Below are positions 1 to 10,710 of a DNA stretch of 64,000 nucleotides, in pieces. A model generated the notes under the pieces. That model was not told where the DNA came from. It was given only the letters and a program-made list of their open reading frames with translations, and ran no database searches. Source of the DNA: Epiperipatus broadwayi (taxonomy: Eukaryota > Onychophora > Udeonychophora > Euonychophora > Peripatidae). The translations under genes and the position numbers were made by a program. The stretch is from NCBI GenBank assembly GCA_028023455.1, contig JAQFVV010012418.1:8675244-8739243 (forward strand). The letters run 5' to 3'. Each line of letters begins with the position of its first letter. Positions within the stretch are counted from its first letter, which is position 1.

Positions 1-70
1 AATAATAAGCATAAATAATTTAATATATCAAGCACAGAGTTCTTCTTTTCAAAATAGTTCATAAATATCC

Positions 71-422
71 AAAATAGAAATAAAACACACTAACTCCTTT
101 TTAAAACTTGTTTTTATATGACTATACTCATGTAAAAAAAAAAATAATAATCCAACGTTTCAACTATTTTATATAGTCTTTTTCGCGGCACACTAAAATA
201 AAATAATATATATATATAACAAATAACACATATTCCATAAAAAAATTTATTTTTTATGGAATATGTGTTATTTGTTATATATATATTTTATTTTATTTTA
301 GTGTGCCGCGAAAAAGACTATATAAAATAGTTGAAACGTTGGATTATTATTTTTTTTTTACATGAGTATAGTCATATAAAAACAAGTTTTAAAAAGGAGT
401 TAGTGTGTTTTATTTCTATTTT
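71..422. repeat. Near-perfect inverted repeat (hairpin), arms ~175 bp
   Basis: Bases from 71 rightward are the reverse complement of bases from 422 leftward, meeting at about 246. Differences are few: the A/T run is 11 bases on one side and 10 on the other, and there is one substitution in the AT-rich part near 205/283. There is almost no spacer. It could be a young hairpin transposon (snap-back MITE) or a fold-back artefact of sequencing or assembly. No ORF lies inside. Confidence 0.9.
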
Positions 423-2075
423 AATAATAAGCATGTTTAGAGCTATTAGCACGCTCTTTATTTATTAATATTTAGATTTATGCTATATGATTTTTGTGAA
501 TTCTAATATCAATTCATTTACTTTAAATATTTAGGCTTATTAATAAAATAGTCTTACTCATTTATTAATAATTTTATGATCATATTTTGTGTCTTCCATA
601 TTCTTATTTTGAGCTTATGTATTTGGAAAATTTAAATTTATGAAATCATTCAGTCAGTTTGTTTCTTGGCTATTTTTAGTTTACACGTAAATTGGAAAAA
701 GTATAGTTATAATGGGTTTTTGAGTTCATATAGCATCCACTGCAATTATTTGATTTGGTCGGCTCCTGGTCCACTTTCAGTTTAAACATTCGGGCAATTT
801 AATGATTAAGTCAATAATTCAATAAAATCATAATTTATTTTCATTCATATAATGACATGTATGTATACATATAGAATAATTATGCAAATATATATCAAAG
901 ATGTTATGAAAAGGTTGACATCACTCTTTTTATAGATACTTGTTATAAAGAGTTTGAAATACAGCTTAGAAGAAAAAAACAGAGCCAATTGCATTGAATG
1001 ATTTTGGAGGATTTTCATTTTCTTTTCCATTCTAAAAAAATAATCTGAATCAATTTATAGGATTCAGATTTTACAAAAATTACATTCTAAGAAATATTTA
1101 TTTCATATTACTCTTTTAAATATCAATTCAAGAATATAGTCATAATAGATAATGCAAAAGAATATTTAAAACATCTTTTTTCTTATAAATTGTAAAGATG
1201 ATTAAATTAATTTTTCTTTCAAAATTTGATATTTTGATGAATAGTAAGCATGGCATACTAAAGTTTAGAAATGGATGTTTCAATATAAAAATTCATTATA
1301 TAGAAATGTTTTGAAAAGTTGTACTTAGAAATGTCTGATTATATTAATATTGACTATAGGAAATACCAAAATGCTTTTTGGATTACATTAGAGCAATCGA
1401 GGCAAGAGATGAAAAGATTTCCACACCCAATACAGTAACTGATACCCTAGCAAGCTATCTACAATTCAAAAGCACTATTGAGAATAACATTTTATTTATT
1501 TTTTGTAAATATGTAATATATATTATTATATTTAATTCTATATTTTATTAATTGTAAAACTATTGCAGATTCTATTGCCATCCTCGGTGTGTTTTATAAA
1601 AAAAATTACATAACATTTATACAATAAAATCTTTTAAAAGATATATTAATATCAATAAAAGAAATATCATTTGCATATTTGAAAAGACTAGACAAGCTGA
1701 AAGACATTCAATTAGTAAAATGCATAGAGGATTAAATAAACAACTAGTCAAGATCAATAATTTCAAGGTATATGACAATCACTAAAATAAATTGATTTCA
1801 TTTAATATTTAATAATAGAACATTATTCAAATAATCATCAAATAATCGTGAAATGAACAATGACATTAATCTTATTCAAAGATTTCATTTACAAAGAAAA
1901 ACCAATATACACATAAGGACTGAGTTATACATATTGCAATATTTTTGTTGCTTATAGTGTTTATTTTATTATATATGTGTAAGTCTTGGAACTAAAATGT
2001 ATATACTGTTAAAAAAATTATCAATCTCAAGACTATTTATAGATTTATTCAAATAAAATATATTGTAATTATTTT
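423..2075. other. AT-rich sequence without recognisable gene
   Basis: No convincing exon, RNA gene or transposon was seen here. The only reading frame above 60 codons, at 845-1030 on the minus strand, is low-complexity (I, Y, K, L rich) and looks like chance. Short (AT)n and A/T homopolymer runs occur throughout. Confidence 0.5.
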
Positions 2076-2465
2076 CAATCATTATTGATCTTTTGCATGA
2101 TGAAAACCTCTCCAAGTTAGTCCATCTTCTCTACATCATATCAGCAAACTTACTCATTTCACCCATCCACATCACATGTAGTCTCTAAATGCATTTCAAT
2201 CTCCTGGAATTCAGTTTAAGATTTCAAGAATCCATCTATTATCATCACTTCTAGCAATATGATTCCAGTTTCATTTCAATCTATTCTTACTCAAGTATTT
2301 TGTCTTCAATCTCCTTTGTTAATCCCAATATATATATATATATCTCCCTACTCCATTGATTGGTGTGAAGATTGTATTTCACTTCTATTAAGTGTCCAAT
2401 AAAACATCTCTTAAAAACATTCCTTTCAAACTCATTTGATATCTTTCATCAAGTTCAATAACTAA

Positions 2466-2700
2466 TTTTGCCACTCTATCAGTTATACCAACAAACTACA
2501 CAATGTTGTTCTTCCACTTTTTTATTTATAATAAATCTTTCTATTTGTGCATTCAATGCTTGTGTTTTTATAATAAAATATATGTCCACTTTTCAAATCA
2601 ATTGTTTCTGCATCTTATCATCTAACTTCATAAAATTCAAAAATGTTTTATTTTGTATTAGGCAGTTCTTCCAATTTATGAAATTTTTACTCAGCTGAAA
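2466..2700 (-). pseudogene. RTE LINE apurinic-like endonuclease N-terminal fragment (dead)
   Basis: Read on the minus strand, this parallels the start of the better-preserved endonuclease at 13940-14377, including the part corresponding to its 'GHVFYYKV' and 'VGFIINKK' segments. It is degraded by substitutions and frameshifts. An open plus-strand frame of 76 codons covers the same bases but has no recognisable product and is taken as a shadow of the decayed LINE. The family cuts target DNA to prime reverse transcription; this copy cannot. Confidence 0.6.
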
Positions 2701-2997
2701 AGAGTCTACAGTTGTAAATAGCTAAATAAAAGATAATCATCAAATGTAGCCTGAGATCACAATTAGATTATTAGCATCCTCTGTCTTTGGCTGTTGGCTG
2801 CCTTGGCTGATGACTTTACTGTTTCTGGGAATAAAGCCATAATTAAGTTTTGTCTATTGTAAATAACTAAAAAAAAAAATCATTCACACACACATTCACC
2901 CTATGTTCAATAAAACTAAACTGATGTTTAAGTTAAAAATTATCAAGCAATATTATTTCTAGATCTTAAACTCAACGATAAACAGCCAATAAAATTA

Positions 2998-3335
2998 TGC
3001 TGACAGACGCAAAACTCTCCATACAATAGCACTACTCAGTGCAAGCCAGAGTAATTAATGAATGCAGGAAGATTTATGCATAAAATCCCTAACCAGTGCC
3101 TACTCATCTAATATCCCAGTGCAGTGCTATCAGATTCAAGGTTCTTCACTGATGAAAGCCACAAGTAAGAAACTAATCTGGAGATATTGGATGAGAAGGC
3201 ACTAGATGGGATTTTATGCATAAACCTTCAAGCAACTATTTTTTATTCTGGCTTGTACTGAATGGCGCTACTGTATAGAGTTTTACCTCTGAGAAAACAG
3301 CTTGTGTAAGCATAAAGAATGGTGACCATGTCATG
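2998..3335. repeat. Foldback repeat copy nested in the RTE fossil
   Basis: The left arm (about 3008-3085, 'gcaaaactctccatacaata') is the inverted complement of the right arm (about 3213-3300). Both match arms of the foldback at 52823-54058, including the 'gcaggaag.ttatgcataaaatcc' section. The insertion splits sequence that is continuous in the other RTE copy near 14565-14590, so it landed after the LINE. Ends are truncated compared with 53272-53667, and the target duplication is unclear. Confidence 0.8.
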
Positions 3336-3440
3336 CTGGCTATTAATAAGTATCGGAGAGCAACACATCATGTTTGCTTAGCATGCGAATTATCATATAA
3401 TAATAACAGCTATGATGACAAGAAATTTTATGAAAGCACA

Positions 3441-5417
3441 TATTACATGCAGATATATTGTTTCGACTGTGAAAACTTCATTAACGTGTACACTTATATC
3501 TCATAACACTAAAGAGACGTTATTTTAGCAGTAAGTTTTACATTTAAAAAAAAAGTATATAAAGGAAATTAAATTACACACATATTAAATATATATTTTA
3601 AAACAGATTCGTTTTAAGTAAATTAATTATTTTGAATCCAAGATGTCAGCCAACGTACAACAAACGTAAAATAAACAATGCAAGAAACGATCATATATAG
3701 ATATTCTACCAAAACTTCAAACTATAAAAAAAAAATTAATAAAAACAATATTTAACAAAATATTTTTCAAAAAAATCATTCATAAAAAGATACGAAATAA
3801 TGCATGTATTGTATTATGAGTATTACGATACAAGACATAAATTTATATTAAGCAACTATATTACCTTTTTTTTAAAAAAAAAAAAAAGCTAAAGTACAGT
3901 ACTGCAAATAAAATGCCGAAAAAAAATTATTTCAAAGATGGCCAAATTTATATAAATAATTTTAATTGCTATACTAAAATACAAACAAAATCGCAATCGT
4001 AATTTTTTAATCGATTAGTATAAAATACATATAATCGATACAAGACTAATAGAATAAATTGAATATTTAACCAAAAAAAAAAAAATCTGAACTACAAGAG
4101 TACTGCTGAATTAAATAGATAAACTTATACATCTTAAACAATAGTAATCTCTAATGAAGTCCTTTTTTAAAATAGGAGACACGTGCACTTAAACTCTACT
4201 TAACCACATGAAATAGGTATATTAACCAGGTATATTTTATGCAATGAAGAATCAATACCGTAAGAAAAAAAAGAAACTTACTACACAAAATATATTACAG
4301 GACTATTAGCGAAAGAGCGACATTGAATTTAAAATCAGTTCCGTAACAAACAAATGTAAGATGACAGTGGACACACTCAACTTCTAATGCTAAAAATTTC
4401 GACGTACTGCGCAATCTCTTCAATTATGAGCGTTTACAAAAGTATAGGACTGTACTATAATTGTTAATTGTTTGAAAAGAAATTAAGATTTTTGTCTAGG
4501 TAAATGTCAAAAATCAAGAAAAAAAAAAATGTCGACTAATCCTAAAAATATTATTAAGAAGAAAAAACTGCACGTCAATCAGGTAATTTTTTTATCACAA
4601 TATTTAAGAGCCCCGTATTAAGAAAAACGTAATTTTCGTCTCTATATGTCTTTATTGGGTTATAATTTTTATTCTAAGATATGGTAATTTTAGTTAATAG
4701 CAGTGTCCCTATAATTTAACACTTATATAAATTTTATCCCCCTAATGTTTCTGAATTTTTCTAAATAAATATTTTGTTAAATTTGGCTTGATTGTTGTTG
4801 GAAATGGCGAAATAAAAGGTTTTAATTTGATATTTTGTTTTGTTTTTCTAGCAGGCTATAGTTTGATCCAAAAATAAAAATTAATAATAAAGGATGCTCA
4901 GATCCTTGATCAAAAAAAAAATATTTAATTAATATGGTTTATCAATAAGATTTTGTTATTTAGTATAAATTACTATAGTATTTAATGTTGTGATTAAGCA
5001 TCGTTAATTAATGTTTATCTATTACTGTAATGTAGTATACTGTATTAAAATGCCACAATAGTTCACAATTATGTAATGAATCTTAGTTAAAACAATAATG
5101 GTTATAAAAATTTAATTTAATACCCAGTATTGTCCTACGTAGTTTAATATAAAGATAAAGTATTAAACTATGGAGCTCTTAGTCCATCCATCATGACTTC
5201 AGTTCTCATTTCCGGAGCTCGAATTTCTGGTGAATTACCTAGGAATAAATCATTCGCTTATTTTTAATGTACAATATTTATATAATTTTAATTTTTCGAC
5301 CTCAAATAATAATCTTTATTTAATTTTTCGATTGAGTTTAAGTAGATTTTGAATTGTATATTGACTAAAAACTACATTATTAACGTATAAAAATTATAAA
5401 AGTTGCATGAGTATATA
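3441..5417. other. AT-rich sequence without recognisable gene
   Basis: Nothing beyond homopolymer and simple AT runs was found. No open frame above 60 codons exists on either strand. A short stretch at 5180-5230 is less AT-rich but shows no motif I can name. Confidence 0.5.
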
Positions 5418-5504
5418 AGATGTGATATGTTGGACTATTTCCATCATGTATAGAAAATTTTAAACTTTCCAAATACAAACAACTTGTTAGTAATAACACG
5501 CAAA

Positions 5505-5572
5505 TAGATAACACAGGTTAGTAATTACGTAACGTTTCGAGTAGTAGTATTCTCCAGTCTTCAGGTGTTGCT
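5505..5572 (-). ncRNA. Candidate hammerhead ribozyme core (downstream pseudo-LTR)
   Basis: On the minus strand the invariant-type core CTGAAGA (5564-5558) is followed about 20 nt later by GAAAC (5538-5534). Next comes a self-complementary ACG-TTA-CGT that could form a short stem III. A flanking segment at 5564-5570 can pair with 5510-5514. Stem II is poor in this copy. Hammerheads in Penelope terminal repeats are an established finding; that this copy cleaves is not shown. Confidence 0.45.
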
Positions 5573-5599
5573 GGCCTATATGCACAGTGACAATATTCG

Positions 5600-5685
5600 A
5601 AGTTAACTCGCACCTTTAGATTCTTGAATATCGAATTTAAGGCAAACGCTCTGCCAACTGAGCTATTCTAGAAATTTGATATATT
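5600..5685 (-). other. tRNA-like segment in the downstream pseudo-LTR
   Basis: The minus strand has TAGCTCAGTTGGCAGAGC (about 5666-5649), a textbook tRNA D-arm and polymerase III A box. A degraded B box (GCGAGTTAACTTC) follows about 35 nt downstream. The acceptor and T stems do not close, so this is not a working tRNA gene. It may be a relic of a tRNA-derived promoter captured by the element. Confidence 0.6.
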
Positions 5686-5736
5686 TATATATGAAGGTTG
5701 AATCAAATCCTCCTGAGTCCTTCAATTTTTTTTTTT

Positions 5737-6075
5737 TTAACGAGACCAATTAGTTTTTATTTTTACTTTCCTAAGAGCAAGATTAATTAGAGGCTTCCAT
5801 ACATTGTGTATTGCCACACTGGGTTGACTTATAGGATTACTTACCATTGTCATATGAGCAGCTTCCTTGAATTTTCTTCTATGCATTTTTTCCTCTTTAT
5901 CCAATATCTTTGTATTTTCCCACTTAAGCATATGGTCATTAGTATATACATGATCTGCTATGGTAGACACATTTTTTTCTCTTTTAATCATTAGTTTGTG
6001 CTCTTTCAATTGCTGTTCAACAGGGTGACAGGTCTCACCAATGTATTTCCTTCCACATTCACATAGTATTTTCAT
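5737..6075 (-). pseudogene. Penelope GIY-YIG endonuclease domain
   Basis: This is the C-terminal nuclease of the Penelope polyprotein, 112 codons in its own frame. The start shows CECGRKYIGETCHPVEQQL, with the zinc-binding-like Cys pair and the YIG half of GIY-YIG, then EHK and a downstream 'ADHVYTNDHMLKWENTKIL' segment typical of the family. It would nick target DNA before reverse transcription. It is separated from the reverse transcriptase by a frameshifted gap (6076-6228), so no full polyprotein can be made. Confidence 0.85.
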
Positions 6076-6228
6076 AGATGCAGTTTTTGTTCTTCAGCAT
6101 TTCCAGTTTAGGCTTAGTAGAAGTAAGCATTTCTCAAAGTGTGGTATGGCTTTGGAAAGCAGTTCTAATGTTATATTGACTGCAGATTTTCTTTAATTTG
6201 TCTGTCATTCCTGGTATTTATGAATACA

Positions 6229-6495
6229 CTACCATACCAATAATTGTTTTCTCTTGGTTTTCCTGATGACTGCTGATGGATAACCATTCTTCATAAGCAT
6301 TTGTTGTATGTGAATCTTTTCTTTTTCCAAATCACTGGTTTCTGAACAAACCTCCTTTCCTCTGTTCCGTAGTGATAGTACAATTCCTTGTTTAGTGCTT
6401 CTTGTATGATTGGATGTATATGCCAAGTATTTGCCAGTGTGCGTTGGTTTCCTATACACTGTTGTTTTTACTTTGCCCTGAGGGACTCTTGTCAC
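6229..6495 (-). pseudogene. Penelope reverse transcriptase thumb/connector region
   Basis: This 88-codon minus-strand frame contains TVYRKPTHTGKYLAYTSNH, the strongly conserved block that follows the catalytic palm in Penelope reverse transcriptases, then the 'SLRNRGKEVCSE' and 'LMKNGYP' blocks. It is out of frame with the palm segment just upstream (6505-7065), so it is part of the broken element rather than a gene. Confidence 0.85.
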
Positions 6496-6504
6496 AAGAA
6501 CATC

Positions 6505-7558
6505 CTAGAATGCCAATTTGTGTTCTTGTTCTGATTCCATCGTGAATTTAATTGTAGGAGATATGTTGTTAATGTGCATCCAGAATGACTGTAATTTAAT
6601 CTCACCATGTGGCCATACCACAAATGTATCAGCATATCGAAGCCACACTTTAGGCGGACATGAAGTGGTTTTTATGGCTGTAGTTTCAAGTTCTTCCATG
6701 TAAATATTGCTGAGCAAGGGTGATAGTGATGATCCCATGGCCATCCCTTGATTTTGTTGGAAGAATTCTGAGTTATATTGAAAGTATGTTGTTGTTACAC
6801 AGAATGTTAATAATTCCATTATACTATCAATAGGTAGAGCTGTCCTAGTTTGTAGACTATTATCGTCATATAACCTTTTCATTACAATAGACAATGCCTC
6901 ATCACATGGTACATTTGTAAACAGACATTCCATTGTCATGTTCCTGAATAATTCTATAAAGTGCTTAGAATCCCTGATGAAAGACTGCGCCCTGTATGCC
7001 AATGGACTAAGAACTTCAAGAAGAAATCTTGACAAATTCACATGGTGAATTTCTAGAACTAACAATAGGTTTTAATGGAACATTGTCTTTATGGATTTTA
7101 GGCAGTCCATACAGGTGAGGAATCTTGCCAAAATACGAAGTTAATTTTCTTTTTTTTTCTGAATCACTGAAATACCTGTGATGCTTCCAGAGTAATGCTT
7201 GTAGTCTTACCTCTGTATTTTGAATTTGATTTTTTGCTACTTTTTTGTATTGGCCTGCTGTGAGAAGTTCTTGTATTTTGTTATCATAATCAGTTTTATC
7301 CATTACAACTGTAGAGTTACCTTTGTCAGCAGGAAGAATGATTATAGATGTATCCTGTTTGAGAGATATAATAGCTTTTTTCCTCTCATCACATGAAATG
7401 TTTGACTTCTGCTTGTGCACTTGATGTCTTTCAAGTGTCCTTTTCATTCTCCAGCGTAACTCTGCCGCTTCTTCTAAAGTCAAGTTTTGGATCACCTTGT
7501 CAGTAGCTGCCATTATATCCAATAGTGGGACCGTAGATGGTGCAATGGCGGAATTCAA
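6505..7558 (-). pseudogene. Penelope reverse transcriptase fingers and palm (broken)
   Basis: Two overlapping minus-strand frames (7016-7558 and 6505-7065) carry fingers and palm. Visible blocks are ILPADKGNSTVVMDKTDY, LYGLPKIHKDN, GMAMGSSLSPLLSNIYMEEL and RYADTFVVWPHGE. A frameshift near 7040 separates them. The catalytic block, which normally has two adjacent aspartates after Tyr-x, shows only one (Y-A-D-T) because a codon is missing, so polymerase activity is lost as well. The downstream end runs into the frame break near 6500. Confidence 0.9.
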
Positions 7559-7720
7559 ACCTTTTTCAAGAACTGATAATTTACAATGTCAGGTGTTTAG
7601 AACTAAGATTTTTCACTGATGACGGGGATAGACTAGTTGCAGTATACTTTTGACTTACCCATGTAGATTTACAAGCTTCTTCTGAAGTTCTTTTATCCTT
7701 CTATATAACATAATATCTGT

Positions 7721-8017
7721 TCACTGCTTGACAAATTCTTGAGAAATCTTCATCTGTAACTCTATTTTGTAGAAACGATTCCACATTTCTAATAGATCGC
7801 AATGTTTGATACTTGGTAAATGCTGAACCTTCATACTTTCTCTCAATAAGGCCTCATTTGCTCTCTGAATAGTTTTCTCGGCTCTCTTGGAGGAAATAGA
7901 AGGTTTTAACTGCAAACCCTTAGGGATGATCCCTTCTGATTTACATACGAAAGTTAAATGATTTTCTACTTTAGCCAGTTTTAGACATAGTTTTTCATAA
8001 TGTCTAAATTTCAACAT
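7721..8017 (-). pseudogene. Penelope N-terminal region
   Basis: This 98-codon minus-strand frame shows the N-terminal block found ahead of the reverse transcriptase in Penelope proteins: 'HYEKLCLKLAKVENHLTFVC', then 'IIPKGLQLK'. No catalytic motif is expected here. About 160 bp of frameshifted sequence separates it from the fingers domain. It starts just inside the upstream pseudo-LTR (8080). Confidence 0.75.
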
Positions 8018-8197
8018 AGCATCGGGTCCATACCAAGTACTTAGTATTTGTCTGAAGTTTTGTAATGATGGTATATTATAAGATGTGATATGTTGGACTA
8101 TTTATATCATTTAGGAGTGAATGTTGAATGTATAAAAAATTTTAAACTTTATTTAAACTTTCCAAATACAAACAACTTGTTAGTAATAACACACAAA

Positions 8198-8270
8198 TAG
8201 ACAATACAGGTTATTAATTACACAACATTTCGAGTAGTATTATTCTCCACTCTTTCTTTAGGTATTGCTG
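8198..8270 (-). ncRNA. Decayed hammerhead-like motif (upstream pseudo-LTR)
   Basis: This is the counterpart of 5505-5572. The core is mutated (CTAAAGA instead of CTGAAGA), but stem II is better, GAGTGG pairing with CTACTC through one G-U wobble. The flanking pair AATAC/GTATT replaces AACAC/GTGTT of the other copy, a compensatory change. Likely inactive because of the core mutation. Confidence 0.4.
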
Positions 8271-8299
8271 GCCTATATGCACAGTGATAATATTCGCTT

Positions 8300-8385
8300 A
8301 GAAGTTGAACTCGCATCTTTAGATTCTTGAATATCAAATTTAAGGGAAACGCTCTACCAATTGAGCTATTCTGTCAAAGGCAATA
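8300..8385 (-). other. tRNA-like segment in the upstream pseudo-LTR
   Basis: The minus strand has TAGCTCAATTGGTAGAGC (about 8368-8351) followed by GCGAGTTCAACTTC, a good match to the tRNA A and B boxes with the GCTC/GAGC D-stem intact. Between them is a small hairpin (GATATTC-AA-GAATC). T and acceptor stems are not convincing. It lies just upstream of the hammerhead-like motif on the element strand. Confidence 0.62.
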
Positions 8386-8466
8386 TATAGTAAAAAATTT
8401 TGATATATTTATATATGAGGGTTGGTTCAAATCTTCCTGAGTCCTTCAAATTTTTTTTTTTTTAAT

Positions 8467-9420
8467 AAGTCACCCTTTCAGAATTGAATAAATAATATTT
8501 TAAAACAATTTCAGAGCGTTAATTAGCTTGAGTTCTGGATTAACCCCGGGTAGAATCTAGAGTTACAAATAACAAATTTTTATACTAAAACAAAATGTTG
8601 ACTCGTAACAACAATCTGGTGAGCGTTCTGCATTGTTTTAAGGGGACATTAATATTTAATTCATGAAGGTTTATTTAAAAGAGGAAAGAAAAGATTTTAA
8701 GAAATTCAGCTCGGCAGGTTGCTTGAGATTTCATATTAATAATAAAAGCATACATATTAAATCAAATAATAACTATAAATAAATGACCGCACGAAAGTTA
8801 AAGAAAGTTAGAGCATGTGAAGGAGAATAAGATTCATACAAATTCTTTAAGAGCAATTTACATTTATGTTTTAGTAAAACACAAAGTTAATAAATAATAC
8901 ATTAGGAGAAATCTTAATAGATTTTGAAACTAGTTAGGCAAGCTAGATTTAGTTTCAATGGTGGCGGTTTGAAATAATTTACTTTGCACCATTTAATAGT
9001 TTATTTTTCAAAGTAAGGCATTTAATGGATCCATGTGAATTCTTCTTAGTGACAGTCAGCTTATGATCAGCATTCTAAAGTTATTTTTAGGCTTTTCTTC
9101 ATGATTATATATACGTGCTTCTAATCTGGGGTTGCGACAAGATCGAACCCATAGATTTCTCGTTATTTCCTGTCTCGTGGATAGTCAATAATAAATGGCA
9201 TTAGAAATTCACTTTAGGAAAATTAGTATGCATAATAAATTATGCAAAATTGAAAATAATATAGATATGCTAATTTGAAAAGATGTAGCAAGAAAAGTAA
9301 TTATACAAATCTGAAAAAGCAAAACAATTACAATCTAGATATGTGTGAGCAGTACCGTGCTTGCAGCAGAGCAGTGTGGAAACATTTAATATGGCGAACA
9401 TATAATGCAGACTTGGCAGT
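8467..9420. other. AT-rich sequence without recognisable gene
   Basis: No exon, RNA gene or transposon was recognised. Base composition is slightly less AT-rich than to the left of the Penelope element. A minus-strand frame at 9270-9458 is Cys/Phe-rich with no motif and is not supported as a gene. Confidence 0.45.
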
Positions 9421-9446
9421 GAGGAGCTAAACATGCAAAATAAAAT

Positions 9447-9640
9447 ACAGTGAAACAAAATGCAGCATTATAATTCAACTATAAAAAACTTTGCATGCAT
9501 GGACTATAAATGAAAAACATACAAATTAATACAATTGCTAAAGTACAGTGAAACAAAGTGCAGCATTATAGTTCAACACTTAAAAAACTTTGCATGCCTG
9601 AACTAAAAATGAGAATCATGCAAATTAGTACAATTGAAGG
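9447..9640. repeat. Tandem duplication, two ~98-bp units
   Basis: The unit beginning 'acagtgaaacaaaatgcagc' at 9447 is repeated from 9545 ('acagtgaaacaaagtgcagc'), with shared 'aaaaaactttgcatgc' and 'aattagtacaattg' blocks and scattered substitutions. It is a diverged local duplication. Confidence 0.8.
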
Positions 9641-10029
9641 TGAAATGCAAGAAAATTCCCTAATTGTACATGCAAGTTAATGCAAAACAACCAGCAACCC
9701 TTTAGTTGATGTATATTAAGTTTGAATGTGTACAGTTGTAGGCCAGTTAAGTACAATGGCAGGTATATAGCGCTCATGTCGAGAGGTATGTGATAATAAA
9801 CAACATTGTGGACAACAAACTGAATGTTGCTCACTTAATGAGGATGTCAGAAAGGGGCATGCTTAATTACTAATCATCTGTGTGAGTGAAAATTCTTGAA
9901 AATACCCTGTGAAGTATGCTACAGAAGTTAAATCTGTATTTCAAACCAACCAACTTAGAAATGTATAGCATAACTTCATTTCCAAAATAGAATGCAGCCA
10001 CCAAATGAAAATATATGAGAGTATAATAT

Positions 10030-10380
10030 TATACTGCGTAAGTTAACAAAGGAATGGGAATTTAAAGACCAGCTAAAAGATATGTTATTAGACCAGCTGT
10101 TATGGGACATGTGAAATAGAAAACTTAGCCAAGTATTACTAAATGATGCTAACTTTTACCACTGCTATAGAAAGAGGAATAGCATATGAAACTGTTCTGG
10201 AACATTCAACAGAATTTTAAAATAAGTTAGATGTTATTAAACCAGCTATGTCATGAATAAGATGAAGGCATGTGTTTGATACAAATTTCTAAAAAGGATG
10301 TTTAAATTTGTTGCTGCTGCAGAAAGAAAGGACACATAAAGAAAATATGTAAATGTAAAAGAGAAAGGTCATAATTTCAG
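10030..10380 (+). pseudogene. Gag and CCHC zinc-knuckle remnant
   Basis: A segment readable as 'FKDQLKDMLLDQLLWDM', then 'IERGIAYETVLEHS', resembles the gag tail of Gypsy elements that precedes the nucleic-acid-binding knuckle. At about 10307-10348 one frame reads CCCCRKKGHIKKIC, an exact C-x2-C-x4-H-x4-C spacing. Knuckles of this type bind genomic RNA in the particle. Stops and frame changes make it non-functional. Confidence 0.65.
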
Positions 10381-10539
10381 ACTGTCAAGTCATTTGTAAA
10401 AAATTTGTAAGAACAAACAAAAAATGACAAAGTGGCATTACCTGCCAATAGTAAATTGAATGGAGAAGTATTCAAGAGTTCAGAAAATGCGAAAAAAATA
10501 ACGAAAGACAATAATATGTGAAATGGATTAGATGTAAAA

Positions 10540-10710
10540 ATTTGCAATCATATTATCAAAATAGAAATTGATAATGGGATGTCATATTCTCATCACTCTA
10601 AAAGATTGGATAACCATTAAAGGAAAGCAGAATAAAAACATATCCATCAATAAGATGTAAATGGAAACAGTATTGACATCAAGGCAGTACCAATAAAAGT
10701 TAACACATGA
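10540..10710 (+). pseudogene. Retroviral-type aspartic protease remnant
   Basis: The frame reads 'IKIEIDNGMSYS', which corresponds to the flap-side active-site region of retrotransposon proteases, where a D-T/S-G triad is expected. Here the middle residue is Asn (D-N-G). Downstream pieces 'SINKM' and 'IDIKAVPIKVN' fit the following beta strands. It sits between the zinc knuckle and the integrase, as expected. It is broken by stops. Confidence 0.5.

Larger units (their letters stand above)
2076..3440 (-). mobile_element. Decayed RTE-type LINE copy, internally deleted
   Basis: This is a minus-strand relative of the RTE LINE at 11463-14660. The 3' end (2095-2290) aligns by eye with 11487-11690, including the shared stretch around 'gaatccagtttaag'. 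The segment 2466-2700 matches the endonuclease N-terminus at 14060-14330, so the reverse transcriptase core has been lost by internal deletion. The segment 2740-2960 matches the 5' part at 14345-14540, and 3336-3440 matches 14590-14665. A foldback repeat (2998-3335) sits inside it. Many stops and frameshifts are present, so it cannot code. Confidence 0.75.
5418..5738 (-). repeat. Penelope pseudo-LTR, downstream copy
   Basis: Direct repeat of 8080-8466, starting at 'agatgtgatatgttggac' and ending in a T-run, which is a poly(A) on the element strand. Compared with the other copy it lacks about 25 bp near 5455, about 20 bp near 5672, and a few short segments. The stop codon of the GIY-YIG frame lies right at its edge (5737). 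Confidence 0.88.
5418..8466 (-). mobile_element. Penelope-like retroelement with terminal repeats, inactivated
   Basis: Two direct repeats of 320-390 bp (5418-5738 and 8080-8466) flank a minus-strand coding region. That region has, in order, an N-terminal domain, a reverse transcriptase and a C-terminal GIY-YIG endonuclease, which is the diagnostic layout of Penelope-like elements with pseudo-LTRs. These elements copy an RNA at a nick made by the GIY-YIG nuclease. The coding region is split by frameshifts between 7721 and 7558, at about 7040, near 6500, and between 6229 and 6075. Each terminal repeat also has a tRNA-like and a hammerhead-like segment. The element is near full length but dead. 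Confidence 0.93.
8080..8466 (-). repeat. Penelope pseudo-LTR, upstream copy
   Basis: Direct repeat of 5418-5738, with the same start motif and the same terminal T-run. It is the longer copy and keeps the better tRNA-like A box and the better stem II of the hammerhead-like motif. The RNA of a pseudo-LTR element is expected to begin in this copy. Confidence 0.88.

Noticed and set aside
845-1030. 61-codon minus-strand ORF
   Set aside because: Low-complexity I/Y/K/L composition, no splice context, expected by chance in AT-rich DNA.
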